52,805 bases of DNA from JAYUJH01 sp043765375. Its GTDB lineage: Bacteria; Pseudomonadota; Alphaproteobacteria; Rickettsiales; UBA998. Shown here piece by piece: positions 16,050 to 24,323 of this stretch (within the stretch, counting starts at the first letter, position 1; each line of letters opens with the position of its first letter). Location of the stretch: assembly GCA_043765375.1 (NCBI GenBank), contig JAYUJH010000003.1:1-52805 (forward strand), written 5' to 3'. The position numbers and the translations under genes were made by a program. The notes beneath the pieces are model-generated. The model was not told the DNA's origin, ran no database searches, and worked only from the letters and a program-made list of their open reading frames with translations.

Positions 16050-17201
16050 TTATATCAAATCTAAAATAGTAAATCTTGCACGAGTAAATGCCGAATTATA
16101 CAACGCTATTTGTTGCATGTTTTCTGCAAAACCCATTTGTGTGAAATTAATTTCTCCACCAATTTTTTGCAAATAGTTAGCTAACTCATTGGCAGTTAAA
16201 ATATTGCATTTTTGTAACTCCGCTTGTATTTTTGCCACATCAACATCAACATTAATATTCGCCAATTTTATCTCATGCTCTGCTCGCCATTGCTGCAATA
16301 ATTCGCAATCAAAATGTTGCGCCAAAGCGCTATCAGCATCAAACTTATCTGTGTTAAACTTATTTTTCAGTTCCGCAAAATTATAATTACGCTGCAACTG
16401 CAACATCATAATGCTTGCTGCCCCCACCAACTGCCCATGATGGAACAATTCTGCCACATCTGGCTCTAGCATCTCCAACAAATGCACCAACATATGCTCA
16501 CTTTGGCTCGCTGGCGCAGAACTGCCATATTGCTGCATCGCCACCCCGCCATAAATCAGGCAATCCATCAATGCTTGCACATAATCCTCGCCCGCATCAA
16601 TTTTTTGCAATAAAATCTGTTCCAGTGCAAGCATTTGTGCGAATATTTCGCTTGGATAATCTGACGCCGTGATATAATGAGCAAACAACATATCATATTG
16701 CACGCTGCTACGACACAACACATCACCAACACCCGCTGCAATTAGTGGTTTAGGAGCATTTTGTAACACGCCTAAATCCGCAAATAACGCCCGAGGTGGA
16801 AGAGCTGCATAAGATTGTTTAATTCCACCATCATAAAGTGACGCATTACCAGATAAATATCCGTTCATTGAGGGCGCACTTGCAATAATCACATATGGCA
16901 CACCCGCATAAAAAGCTGCATATTTAGCGAGGTCGTTAATGCTACCACTGCCAACAGCTAAAATCGCATCATAATTGCGGGCGATATTACCCAAATCTTT
17001 TGCTGCCTTCAAGGTTACCTTTGGCACTGCGAACAAACAAACATGACGTTTCACCAACACTGGCAAATCATAAAGATGATATGCGGCGGAAGTGTTTGCA
17101 TCACTTAGCAACAACAAATTATCCACATTAATGTGCTTGCCTAATAGCTCCGCTAGATTTGCAAATAAATCATCTTGAATATATATGTTGTTAAATTGCA
17201 T
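16050..17201 (-). CDS. Putative sn-glycerol-1-phosphate dehydrogenase (AraM/EgsA-like)
   Basis: 383 residues of the iron-containing alcohol dehydrogenase/glycerol dehydrogenase superfamily. AVGSGSINDLAKYAA (82-96) is the dinucleotide motif, and SAPSMNGYLSGNAS (108-121) is typical of the G1P dehydrogenase branch. Likely metal ligands are Asp160 (GVGDVL), His236 (SEHMLVH) and His254/255 (FHHGQLVG). The archaeal enzyme reduces dihydroxyacetone phosphate to sn-glycerol-1-phosphate, and bacterial AraM does the same. 3-dehydroquinate synthase is a distant relative but its motifs are not seen. It is divergent from trpS, with 114 bp between. Confidence 0.72.
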   Translation of the reverse strand: MQFNNIYIQDDLFANLAELLGKHINVDNLLLLSDANTSAAYHLYDLPVLVKRHVCLFAVPKVTLKAAKDLGNIARNYDAILAVGSGSINDLAKYAAFYAGVPYVIIASAPSMNGYLSGNASLYDGGIKQSYAALPPRALFADLGVLQNAPKPLIAAGVGDVLCRSSVQYDMLFAHYITASDYPSEIFAQMLALEQILLQKIDAGEDYVQALMDCLIYGGVAMQQYGSSAPASQSEHMLVHLLEMLEPDVAELFHHGQLVGAASIMMLQLQRNYNFAELKNKFNTDKFDADSALAQHFDCELLQQWRAEHEIKLANINVDVDVAKIQAELQKCNILTANELANYLQKIGGEINFTQMGFAENMQQIALYNSAFTRARFTILDLI

Positions 17202-17315
17202 TATTATTGCATTATCGTTGCATTGTTATTAATCTTTATTATATTATGAACTGATTAAACAATTATTTCATTTCTAACAAGTAAAATCAAGCAAACAAAC
17301 AAAATTAAAGCAAAT

Positions 17316-18305
17316 ATGGCAAAAAAAACGATATTATCAGGGATTCAACCAACGGGTCAGATGCACCTTGGCAATTATCTTGGGGCGATACGCAACTGGG
17401 TTGCACTGCAACATGAATATGAGTGCTTGTTTATGTTGGCAGATATGCACGCAATCACAGTTGCGCAAAATCCTGATGAGTTAAGGCAAAATGTTCGCCA
17501 AACCGCTGCAACTTATGTTGCATGTGGGATTGATCCTGATAAGGCAGGGATTTTTGTGCAATCACATATTCCACAACATGCCGAACTTGCTTGGGTTTTT
17601 AATTGCATCACCCCACTTGGTTGGTTGAACCGTATGACGCAATTTAAGGAAAAAGCGGGCAAAAATCGTGATAACGCCTCGCTTGGTTTATATGGTTATC
17701 CTGTGTTGATGGCGGCGGATATTTTGCTTTATAAAGCGGATATTGTCCCCGTTGGTGATGACCAAAAGCAACATTTGGAGCTTGCTCGTGATATTGCAGG
17801 GGCATTTAATCGTGGTTATAATTGTGAATATTTCACCCAACCTGAGCCGTTAATTATGGGCGAGGCAACAAGGGTGATGAGTCTGCGTGATGGCAAAAGC
17901 AAAATGAGCAAATCTGATATATCTGATGCTTCCCGCATTAATTTAGGCGATGATGCAGATGCTATTCGGGCAAAATTGCGCAAAGCTAAATCTGATATGA
18001 TTGAAGGAATTAGCTATGATGTTGCAACTCGCCCTGAAGTTGCAAACTTGCTTGCCATATATGCGGCAATTAGTGCGCAAACTGTTGCATCAGCGGCGGT
18101 GGAATGCGCATCACTCAATTTTGCAAGTTTCAAGGAACGAATAGCCGACGCACTAATTACGCATCTCGCTCCCATTGGTGAAAAATATCGGGTATTAATG
18201 CAAAACCCCGCCTATCTTGATGGCATTTTGCATGATGGTAATGAAAAAGCAAGCATCATTGCCAGCAAAAATATGGCAGAAATCAAGAAAATAATTGGGT
18301 TTTGA
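17316..18305 (+). CDS. trpS: Tryptophanyl-tRNA synthetase
   Basis: 329 residues, the normal length for a bacterial class Ic synthetase. The ATP-site signatures are the HIGH-like MHLGN (16-20) and KMSKS (196-200); PVGDDQKQHLEL is the dimer/tRNA motif of TrpRS. It charges tRNA-Trp with tryptophan. The ATG at 17316 matches the family N-terminus (ILSGIQPTGQ). The upstream region is short and shows no T-box or leader peptide. Confidence 0.97.
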   Translation: MAKKTILSGIQPTGQMHLGNYLGAIRNWVALQHEYECLFMLADMHAITVAQNPDELRQNVRQTAATYVACGIDPDKAGIFVQSHIPQHAELAWVFNCITPLGWLNRMTQFKEKAGKNRDNASLGLYGYPVLMAADILLYKADIVPVGDDQKQHLELARDIAGAFNRGYNCEYFTQPEPLIMGEATRVMSLRDGKSKMSKSDISDASRINLGDDADAIRAKLRKAKSDMIEGISYDVATRPEVANLLAIYAAISAQTVASAAVECASLNFASFKERIADALITHLAPIGEKYRVLMQNPAYLDGILHDGNEKASIIASKNMAEIKKIIGF

Positions 18306-18355
18306 TGTTATGTTTGGTAATGTAGTTTAGATGGTTTTGAGGAGATTTTTTATAA

Positions 18356-18832
18356 ATGATTGATTTATCACAAATAGATGACAAGTTAAAAGTTAGCTTT
18401 TTAGAAAAAGGATTGCCAAATTACTCTCAAACTGTGAGTGTTGCAAGCGGATTCATAAGAGATTATTTTTCTGGACAAGAAATGACCTCCGAATATTATA
18501 GAAATAATATTAACCCAGAAGAACAAGTTGTTTATGCACTTAACGCATTAAATCCAACATTTGACAGAAATTATATCATCATACTAACCCCACCATATAA
18601 AAAAGATGGTAAGTTCATTGACGGCGTTTTATCTTGCGTTGCTTGCGTTATAGAGAAAACAGATATATCAACCAATGAGCAAGGAATGTCTAGTGCAAAA
18701 ATAGATTTTAAGAATATAGAGAATTTTCCAATTCCAAAAGATGCAATTAATCCCAATTGGCTTGAGTTGCATAAGGAGGTGATGGTACCATCTTCAATAG
18801 GAAAAAATGAAGATAAAAGTATGGGCAGATGA
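18356..18832 (+). CDS. Hypothetical protein of 158 residues
   Basis: A soluble-looking acidic protein (MIDLSQIDDKLKVSFLEKGL...), with no signal peptide or membrane segment. GAGGAG lies about 11 bases before the ATG, which supports translation. It contains a short beta-rich stretch (RNYIIILTPPYKKDGK) and a C-terminal tail KNEDKSMGR. No family is recognised. It lies 50 bp after trpS on the same strand and may be co-transcribed. It could be a lineage-specific accessory gene or an effector-like protein, but nothing shows this directly. Confidence 0.65.
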   Translation: MIDLSQIDDKLKVSFLEKGLPNYSQTVSVASGFIRDYFSGQEMTSEYYRNNINPEEQVVYALNALNPTFDRNYIIILTPPYKKDGKFIDGVLSCVACVIEKTDISTNEQGMSSAKIDFKNIENFPIPKDAINPNWLELHKEVMVPSSIGKNEDKSMGR

Positions 18833-18850
18833 AAAATGCTATCAACGCCT

Positions 18851-18937
18851 GTCACTTTCTATATGCCACACAAACTCCCGTCACTACCTGTTATATACCA
18901 CACAAACTCCCGTCACTCCAGCGAAGGCTGGAGTCCA
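18851..18937. repeat. Partial tandem repeats leading into an ACTCCAGC palindrome
   Basis: GTCACT occurs at 18851, 18880 and 18912, each followed by a copy of a loosely repeated unit (CCACACAAACTCCC before the second and third). The third is a full palindromic element, GTCACTCCAGC...GCTGGAGTCCA (18912-18937). Periods are 29 and 32 bp. Confidence 0.65.
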
Positions 18938-18966
18938 TAATAAACATAAAACCAAGCCAAACACTA

Positions 18967-19010
18967 TGGATACCAGACTTTTTCTTGCTTCCTTCTGGTG
19001 CTGGTATGAC
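18967..19010. repeat. Dispersed palindromic repeat with an enlarged loop
   Basis: TGGATACCAG (18967-18976) and GCTGGTATGAC (19000-19010) are the two arms of the ATACCAGC element. The loop holds about 22 bp of pyrimidine-rich sequence instead of 4. It is 46 bp from the stop of the SLC13 gene on the other strand. Confidence 0.7.
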
Positions 19011-19056
19011 ACAAGCATAAATCTAGTCATTCCACATTAAATCAGACTTCCAACAA

Positions 19057-21039
19057 TCAAAACTTCCAAAATAGTGGAATGGAAAGCCCAGTCACAATGA
19101 AGGTGAGCAAGTTCATTGGTGTGCCAATACGCAAGAAATCCTTAAACGTATAATTCCCCGCATTATAAACATAAGTGTTGGTTTGGTAACCAATTGGCGT
19201 GGCAAAACTCGCTGATGCACCAAACATCACCGCCACAATAAACGGGCGTGGGTCAATACCCCTTGATTCCGCCAGCCCAATCACAACGGGGGTTAGCAGC
19301 ATCGCCGTTGCGTTATTACTCATAACTTCGGTGATGGCGGAGGTGATGAAATACACAATCAGCAATATCGCCATTGGCCCCAAATCCTCCACCAGCGTCG
19401 CAATTCCTTCAACTACAATTTTTATAACTCCAGTTTCTTCCATAGCGATGGAAACAGCGAGCATACCAAAAATCATCATTAAAATGCTCCATTCAATGGA
19501 TTCATAGGCTTTTTCTAAAGTGATGCACTTGGTGAGAATAACTATCACCGCTCCGATAATGGAAAGCCCCTCAATTGGCATCACATCAAACGATGCAAGC
19601 AAAACTACCGCCATTAATGCTACCACCGCCATGGGAGCTTTTTTATGGTTAAAATCTTCATGTTTTAATTGTGTTAAGCTCTGCAATTCTTCACCAGCAA
19701 ACAACCTTGCTAGTTCGTCTTTGCTCCCTTCCAACAACAACACATCTCCCGAGCGGAGTTCTAGAGATTCCAAGTTCCCCGTGATATTTTGTTTATCACG
19801 ATGAATGGCAATAATGTAGCAACCATAGCGGCGACGCAAGCGAAGTTGTGATGGTTTGCGCCCAATCAGGCGAGAGTTTGGCGCAACCATACCCTCCACC
19901 ACCATTGTTTCTTTGGTGGAAATTGGGGTAGAAATCGGCGCAGCTACCGTCACATCATCAGTTTGAAAAGTTATGCCCACAAAACGACGTAACTCCATCA
20001 ACTCATTTTTATGCGTCTTAAAGATCAATCTATCACCCGCTTGCAATGGAATATCTCGCAAGGTTGAACCTTTTTTGCTTGGTTTTTTATCCGCAATTTT
20101 GAAATCCTTATTTTTAGCATCATTTTTCTCAATATCTTGCTTCTCAAAAGCCACGGCTAAACGCTCAATCAGCTTGGTTTTGCCTCGGTTGCTTTCCTCG
20201 TTGCGGATTAAATCCACAATTTCATAATCCTCTGATTCGGTGAATTGAACCTCATTTAATGTGCGCCCAATCAGGTTGGAATCATGGGTTATCAAAGCCT
20301 CCGCACTGAAACGTTTGCGGGTTGATTCATCAATTAATTCATTTTCCAACAACATACGCTCAGGCAATAATCTCTGCCCAAATGTTAGCAAAAAAGCCAT
20401 GCCAGATATTGCGGTAATTGCCCCAAGCCCCGTGATTTCAAACATGGTGAAAGGCGGTTGACCATGTGCTTGCGCCACTCCATCAACCAAAATATTGGTG
20501 GAAGTTCCAATCAGCGAACAAGTTCCACCCAAAATTGCCGCATAAGAAAGTGGTATCAAATATTTTGATGGATAATCCTGCAATTGCCGTGCAACGGAAA
20601 TCACTACGGGAGCCATAATAATAACCAATGGCGTGTTGTTCATGAATGTTGAAACTACCGCAACCCCAATTAGCAAATATCCCATTGCAAGTTTGCGATT
20701 TTTTTCAGCGGCTTTTAATATTTTTTTACCCATTAAATCAATCACGCCAGTGCGCTCAAGTGCGCTGCTCAACACAAACATACAAGCAATGGTGATGCAA
20801 GCGGAATTACTAAATACGCTCAATGCTTGTTTGCTGCTAATCACGCCAGTTGCAAGCAAGACTGCCATCGCCGTCATGGCAGTGAGGTGAGTTGGAATCT
20901 TCTCTTTCACAAACAGCACCAACACACTCATCAACACAATCACTGTTATTGCCATGTGAATATGCGGCAATGTTATTGCATCAAATGTTGCAGAATAAAG
21001 CGTTGCAAACTGAAGTGTTGTTATGTTCAAATTAATCAT
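19057..21039 (-). CDS. SLC13/DASS-family transporter with cytoplasmic RCK (TrkA-C) domains
   Basis: 660 residues. About five transmembrane helices at each end flank a soluble middle part of about 260 residues. The two SNT-like motifs of the DASS fold are visible as MNNTPLV (about 133) and MSNNATAML (near 570). The middle holds two RCK_C/TrkA-C regions (NLIGRTLNEVQF...QAGDRLIF and SRLIGRKPSQLRLR...RSGDVLLLEG). Such proteins are inner-membrane anion symporters, for example for sulfate or dicarboxylates; the substrate cannot be read from the sequence. A short duplication (PIST-PIST, 12 nt) lies in the linker. It is divergent from the outer-membrane-protein gene; the 131-bp gap has an 18-bp tandem repeat. 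Confidence 0.87.
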   Translation of the reverse strand: MINLNITTLQFATLYSATFDAITLPHIHMAITVIVLMSVLVLFVKEKIPTHLTAMTAMAVLLATGVISSKQALSVFSNSACITIACMFVLSSALERTGVIDLMGKKILKAAEKNRKLAMGYLLIGVAVVSTFMNNTPLVIIMAPVVISVARQLQDYPSKYLIPLSYAAILGGTCSLIGTSTNILVDGVAQAHGQPPFTMFEITGLGAITAISGMAFLLTFGQRLLPERMLLENELIDESTRKRFSAEALITHDSNLIGRTLNEVQFTESEDYEIVDLIRNEESNRGKTKLIERLAVAFEKQDIEKNDAKNKDFKIADKKPSKKGSTLRDIPLQAGDRLIFKTHKNELMELRRFVGITFQTDDVTVAAPISTPISTKETMVVEGMVAPNSRLIGRKPSQLRLRRRYGCYIIAIHRDKQNITGNLESLELRSGDVLLLEGSKDELARLFAGEELQSLTQLKHEDFNHKKAPMAVVALMAVVLLASFDVMPIEGLSIIGAVIVILTKCITLEKAYESIEWSILMMIFGMLAVSIAMEETGVIKIVVEGIATLVEDLGPMAILLIVYFITSAITEVMSNNATAMLLTPVVIGLAESRGIDPRPFIVAVMFGASASFATPIGYQTNTYVYNAGNYTFKDFLRIGTPMNLLTFIVTGLSIPLFWKF

Positions 21040-21066
21040 ATTAAACTCATATCAAAATACTAAAAT

Positions 21067-21102
21067 CTAAATATCTTATAAAACCTAAATATCTTATAAA
21101 AC
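21067..21102. repeat. Perfect 18-bp tandem repeat in a divergent promoter region
   Basis: CTAAATATCTTATAAAAC occurs twice in direct succession (21067-21084, 21085-21102). It lies between the divergent SLC13 and outer-membrane-protein genes. It may be a pair of regulator sites or a recent slippage event. Confidence 0.7.
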
Positions 21103-21170
21103 ATTTACGATTTAGTTACTAGTTTTTTGTTATTAGTTATGATAAATGATTAAATACGTTAAGTAAAAAC

Positions 21171-21893
21171 ATGAAAATATTAGTTATATGTTTGTTGATG
21201 ATAATTATTGCAAACCCTTCTCATGCAAGGATTGGGTCTGTGCCTAATGCGGTGGTGAATGAAGGACAATTGCGCTTAACATGGCGCAATGCTTATAATT
21301 TAGATAAGGAAAAAAAGTCATTAGATAATCGCTTGCGCAGCCGTGTTGGCTTGGATTATGGCATTACTGATAATTACGCATGGTTAGTGATGTTGCAAGG
21401 GCAGGATTTGCAGGGGCAATCTCCCGATTTCAGCAACATATTTTTTGACCAACGTTTGGAGCTTACCAACAGCAAAGATGATGCTTTTTATAGCGGATTG
21501 CGGTTACGTTATGAAGCCCGTATTTTAGCTAATCAACCGGATATAACTCATATTCGCTTTATTATTGGTAAAGAGCTTGATGGCTGGGATTTTCGCTTTA
21601 ATCAGATTTTAGGCATGGAAGTTGGTGGATATCGCAAGGGCGGTATGATTATTGATACTCGTTTTCATGTTGCTTACAAATATAATGAAAAACATAGTAT
21701 GGGTATGGAAAGTTTCAGCAATTTTGGTAATGTTGCAACTGTGCATGGTTATGGCAATCAATCACATACGATTGGACCAACATTTTTTGGTGCATTAACT
21801 GATGAAATAAATTATGAAACGGGTTATATGGCAGGAGTTTCTAAAGCTGCTCCCGCCCATTCATTTTATTTTGGCTTTGCGAAAGATTTTTAA
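21171..21893 (+). CDS. Exported beta-barrel-like outer membrane protein of unknown function
   Basis: 240 residues. A signal peptide is clear: MK, then a hydrophobic core (ILVICLLMIIIA) and a probable cut after NPSHA at about residue 20. The mature part alternates polar and aromatic/hydrophobic residues (LRLTWRNAYNL, RSRVGLDYGITDNYAWLVMLQG, FYSGLRLRYEARI) and ends in Phe (FYFGFAKDF), the typical C-terminal signature of outer-membrane barrels. I do not recognise the family. It is 18 bp upstream of serB and probably co-transcribed with it, although no functional link is apparent. Confidence 0.75.
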   Translation: MKILVICLLMIIIANPSHARIGSVPNAVVNEGQLRLTWRNAYNLDKEKKSLDNRLRSRVGLDYGITDNYAWLVMLQGQDLQGQSPDFSNIFFDQRLELTNSKDDAFYSGLRLRYEARILANQPDITHIRFIIGKELDGWDFRFNQILGMEVGGYRKGGMIIDTRFHVAYKYNEKHSMGMESFSNFGNVATVHGYGNQSHTIGPTFFGALTDEINYETGYMAGVSKAAPAHSFYFGFAKDF

Positions 21894-21911
21894 TTTCAAG
21901 GTAATTTTGCG

Positions 21912-22796
21912 GTGGATAATGTTTCAATAGATAATGTTTTAACGATTATAAGTAACGATGTGACGATTTTAACACATGATTTTTTGCAACAATTTGGAGC
22001 AACAAAAATTGAATGGCTAAAAAATAATGTTGCGGTTGATTTGTTTAATGTGCAAAATATTGAGGCAATTCCTGCATTAATTGCTCAATTGCCACTGGAT
22101 TATTGCTTGCAACATTTAATAGGGCAAAATGTTGAAGAGCAGAATGTTAAAGAGCGGCGCAAAAAATTGCTAGTTTCGGATATGGATTCAACTATTATTG
22201 CGCAAGAATGTATTGATGAAATCGCTGATATTGCGGGCGTGGGGGAACAAGTTGCCAACATAACCAAGCGAGCTATGGCAGGTGAGATAGATTTCTCACA
22301 ATCATTGATCGCAAGGGTTGCATTGCTTAAAGGAGTGAAAATCTCTGTGTTGGAGCAGGTCTGGCAGGAACGCATCACCATGCAATCAGGAGCGGCGGAG
22401 CTGGTGCATCACATGAATGAAGCGGGCGCATTCACTATGTTGGTTTCGGGCGGGTTCACATATTTCACAGAGAAAGTTGCAACAAAACTTGGATTTCAGG
22501 CGCATTTTGCTAATGAATTATTGATTGAAAATGATTGCCTAACAGGTGAGGTGCGGTTGCCAATTTTGCATCAAGGCTCAAAAAAAGAGATTTTATTGCA
22601 ATATGTCGCACAGTTAAGGCTGGATATTTCGCAGATAATCGCCGTGGGAGACGGTGCAAATGACGCTGATATGATTATGGCAGCGGGGCTTGGAGTTGCT
22701 TATCACGCTAAACCATATTTGCAAGGGCTTGCGAATTGCTCCATTAATCATACAGATTTGCGCAGCTTGCTTTATTTTCAGGGTATGAAATTGTGA
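21912..22796 (+). CDS. serB: Phosphoserine phosphatase
   Basis: 294 residues from a GTG start preceded by AAGG. HAD-family phosphatase: nucleophile and acid Asp90/Asp92 in SDMDSTIIAQECIDE, motif II in LVSGGFTYF and motif III/IV in GDGANDADMIMAAGLG. It releases serine from O-phosphoserine, the last step of serine synthesis. The N-terminal 85 residues are a degenerate regulatory part and carry a five-residue duplication, QNVEE-QNVKE (a 15-nt repeat at 22125-22154). It follows the outer-membrane-protein gene; a palindromic repeat lies downstream. Confidence 0.95.
   Translation: MDNVSIDNVLTIISNDVTILTHDFLQQFGATKIEWLKNNVAVDLFNVQNIEAIPALIAQLPLDYCLQHLIGQNVEEQNVKERRKKLLVSDMDSTIIAQECIDEIADIAGVGEQVANITKRAMAGEIDFSQSLIARVALLKGVKISVLEQVWQERITMQSGAAELVHHMNEAGAFTMLVSGGFTYFTEKVATKLGFQAHFANELLIENDCLTGEVRLPILHQGSKKEILLQYVAQLRLDISQIIAVGDGANDADMIMAAGLGVAYHAKPYLQGLANCSINHTDLRSLLYFQGMKL
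22125..22154 (+). repeat. Two tandem 15-nt units inside serB
   Basis: CAAAATGTTGAAGAG is followed directly by CAGAATGTTAAAGAG, two mismatches in 15, encoding QNVEE-QNVKE just before the catalytic DMDST motif. The unit length is the same as in the GspE-like, AsmA-like and birA repeats. Confidence 0.75.
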
Positions 22797-22883
22797 ATAT
22801 TTAGTGAGATATAAATATTTAGTGGGATTTGAATTGATTTAGGTTGTTACGTTACTTTAATAAATATTAAAATCCATAAGCCA

Positions 22884-22909
22884 TAGATACCAGCCTTCGC
22901 TGGTATGAC
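22884..22909. repeat. Dispersed palindromic repeat, ATACCAGC form
   Basis: ATACCAGC-CTTC-GCTGGTAT followed by GAC, in the 240-bp gap between serB and pgk. It is the last copy of this family seen in the window. The rest of the gap is AT-rich. Confidence 0.8.
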
Positions 22910-23036
22910 ATATATATCATATATTTTTTGCATTTTTTTGCTGATTTTTATAAAAAACTTGCTATATTGCAAATAATTAATAAACTAACACATCACACAC
23001 AAACATAATCAGACACAAACATCAAAGTGAGATTTT

Positions 23037-24311
23037 ATGCAAAATCATGACGTTACTCATACATATTCAAAAAATGCACACTCAAAAAGCGCAGATTTAA
23101 GGGAGGCAGATTTAGGCGGAAAATATGTTTTTTTGCGGGTAGATATTAATGTTCCAATCAAAGATGGGGTGGTAACTGATGCAACTCGCATTGAACGCAT
23201 CGTTCCAACCATCAATTTGCTGGTCGCAAAAGGAGCAAAAATAATCCTCGCATCGCATTTTTCACGCCCTGAAGGTGTTCGCAATGAGGCAATGTCACTG
23301 GTGCAAGTTTTGCCATGTTTGCGTCAAGCATTGCCTGATGTGACGATTCATTTCGTTGATGATTGCGTGGGTGAAAAAGTCAAATCAGCAGCGAATAATC
23401 TAAAAAATGGTGAGATATTATTGCTGGAAAATCTGCGCTTTCATCAAGGTGAAGAAAATATTGGTCAAGGAAATGGCGACGCATCATTTGCAGCGCAACT
23501 TGCCTCACTCGCACAATATTATGTTAATGATGCTTTTTCATGTTCGCATCGCCCGCACGCCTCCATATCTGGGATAGCCAAATTACTACCATCTTATTAT
23601 GGCTTGGCAATGCAGGAAGAATTATCCGCCTTAAAACAAGTATTTGATGCACCGCAAAAACCTGTTGCCGCACTGGTTGGTGGTTCAAAAGTTTCAACCA
23701 AAATGCAATTGTTGGAAAATCTGGTGGAAACAATGGATGTCATCATGATCGGTGGGGGAATGGCTAATACGTTCTTATATGCACAAGGGCATGATGTGGG
23801 CAAATCGTTATGTGAACCACAATTGCAGAGTTTGGCACTGAGCATTTTGCAAAAAGCACAACAAAATAATTGCCGTATCATGTTACCAATTGACTTGGTG
23901 GTTGCAACAAAGTTTGAGCAAAGCCCCGCTTGCCGAGTGGTTGCCATAGATGAAATATCCTCTGATGAAATGGCTCTAGATGTTGGTACAAAAACAGTTC
24001 AAGCATGGGGCGAGGCGATTGCAGAAGCTCGCACGCTCGTTTGGAATGGTCCCGTTGGTGCGTTTGAAACTGCCCCGTTTGATTGCGCAACAGTGAGCCT
24101 CGCTCGCATTATCGCAAGCCAAGTGGCAGGTGGTGAACTTGCTTGTGTTGCTGGCGGGGGTGATACTGTTGCAGCGTTAAACCATGCTGGTTTATCCGCA
24201 CAAGTGACATATCTCTCAACTGCTGGCGGAGCATTTTTGGAATGGCTGGAGGGTAAGCCACTCGCTGGGGTTGAAGCGATTGAACAACAAAATATCAAAA
24301 TTGCTAGTTAA
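23037..24311 (+). CDS. pgk: Phosphoglycerate kinase
   Basis: 424 residues, with about 25 extra at the N-terminus compared with most bacterial Pgk. The signature VFLRVDINVPIKDG starts at residue 31. Substrate and nucleotide motifs follow: ASHFSRPEG, LLLENLRFHQGEE, ALVGGSKVSTK, IGGGMANTFL, VWNGPVGAFE and AGGGDTVAA. It interconverts 1,3-bisphosphoglycerate and 3-phosphoglycerate with ATP. The N-terminal extension contains two pentapeptides, ADLRE-ADLGG (23091-23120), where normal Pgk starts. GTGAGA before the ATG supports the start used. gap and other glycolytic genes are not adjacent; trhO and pgi follow on the same strand. Confidence 0.96.
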   Translation: MQNHDVTHTYSKNAHSKSADLREADLGGKYVFLRVDINVPIKDGVVTDATRIERIVPTINLLVAKGAKIILASHFSRPEGVRNEAMSLVQVLPCLRQALPDVTIHFVDDCVGEKVKSAANNLKNGEILLLENLRFHQGEENIGQGNGDASFAAQLASLAQYYVNDAFSCSHRPHASISGIAKLLPSYYGLAMQEELSALKQVFDAPQKPVAALVGGSKVSTKMQLLENLVETMDVIMIGGGMANTFLYAQGHDVGKSLCEPQLQSLALSILQKAQQNNCRIMLPIDLVVATKFEQSPACRVVAIDEISSDEMALDVGTKTVQAWGEAIAEARTLVWNGPVGAFETAPFDCATVSLARIIASQVAGGELACVAGGGDTVAALNHAGLSAQVTYLSTAGGAFLEWLEGKPLAGVEAIEQQNIKIAS

Positions 24312-24323
24312 TATTATATAAAT

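Noticed and set aside
18851..18937. Possible CRISPR-like direct repeats
   Set aside because: Periods are uneven, copies are imperfect, and the last is a member of the dispersed palindrome family.
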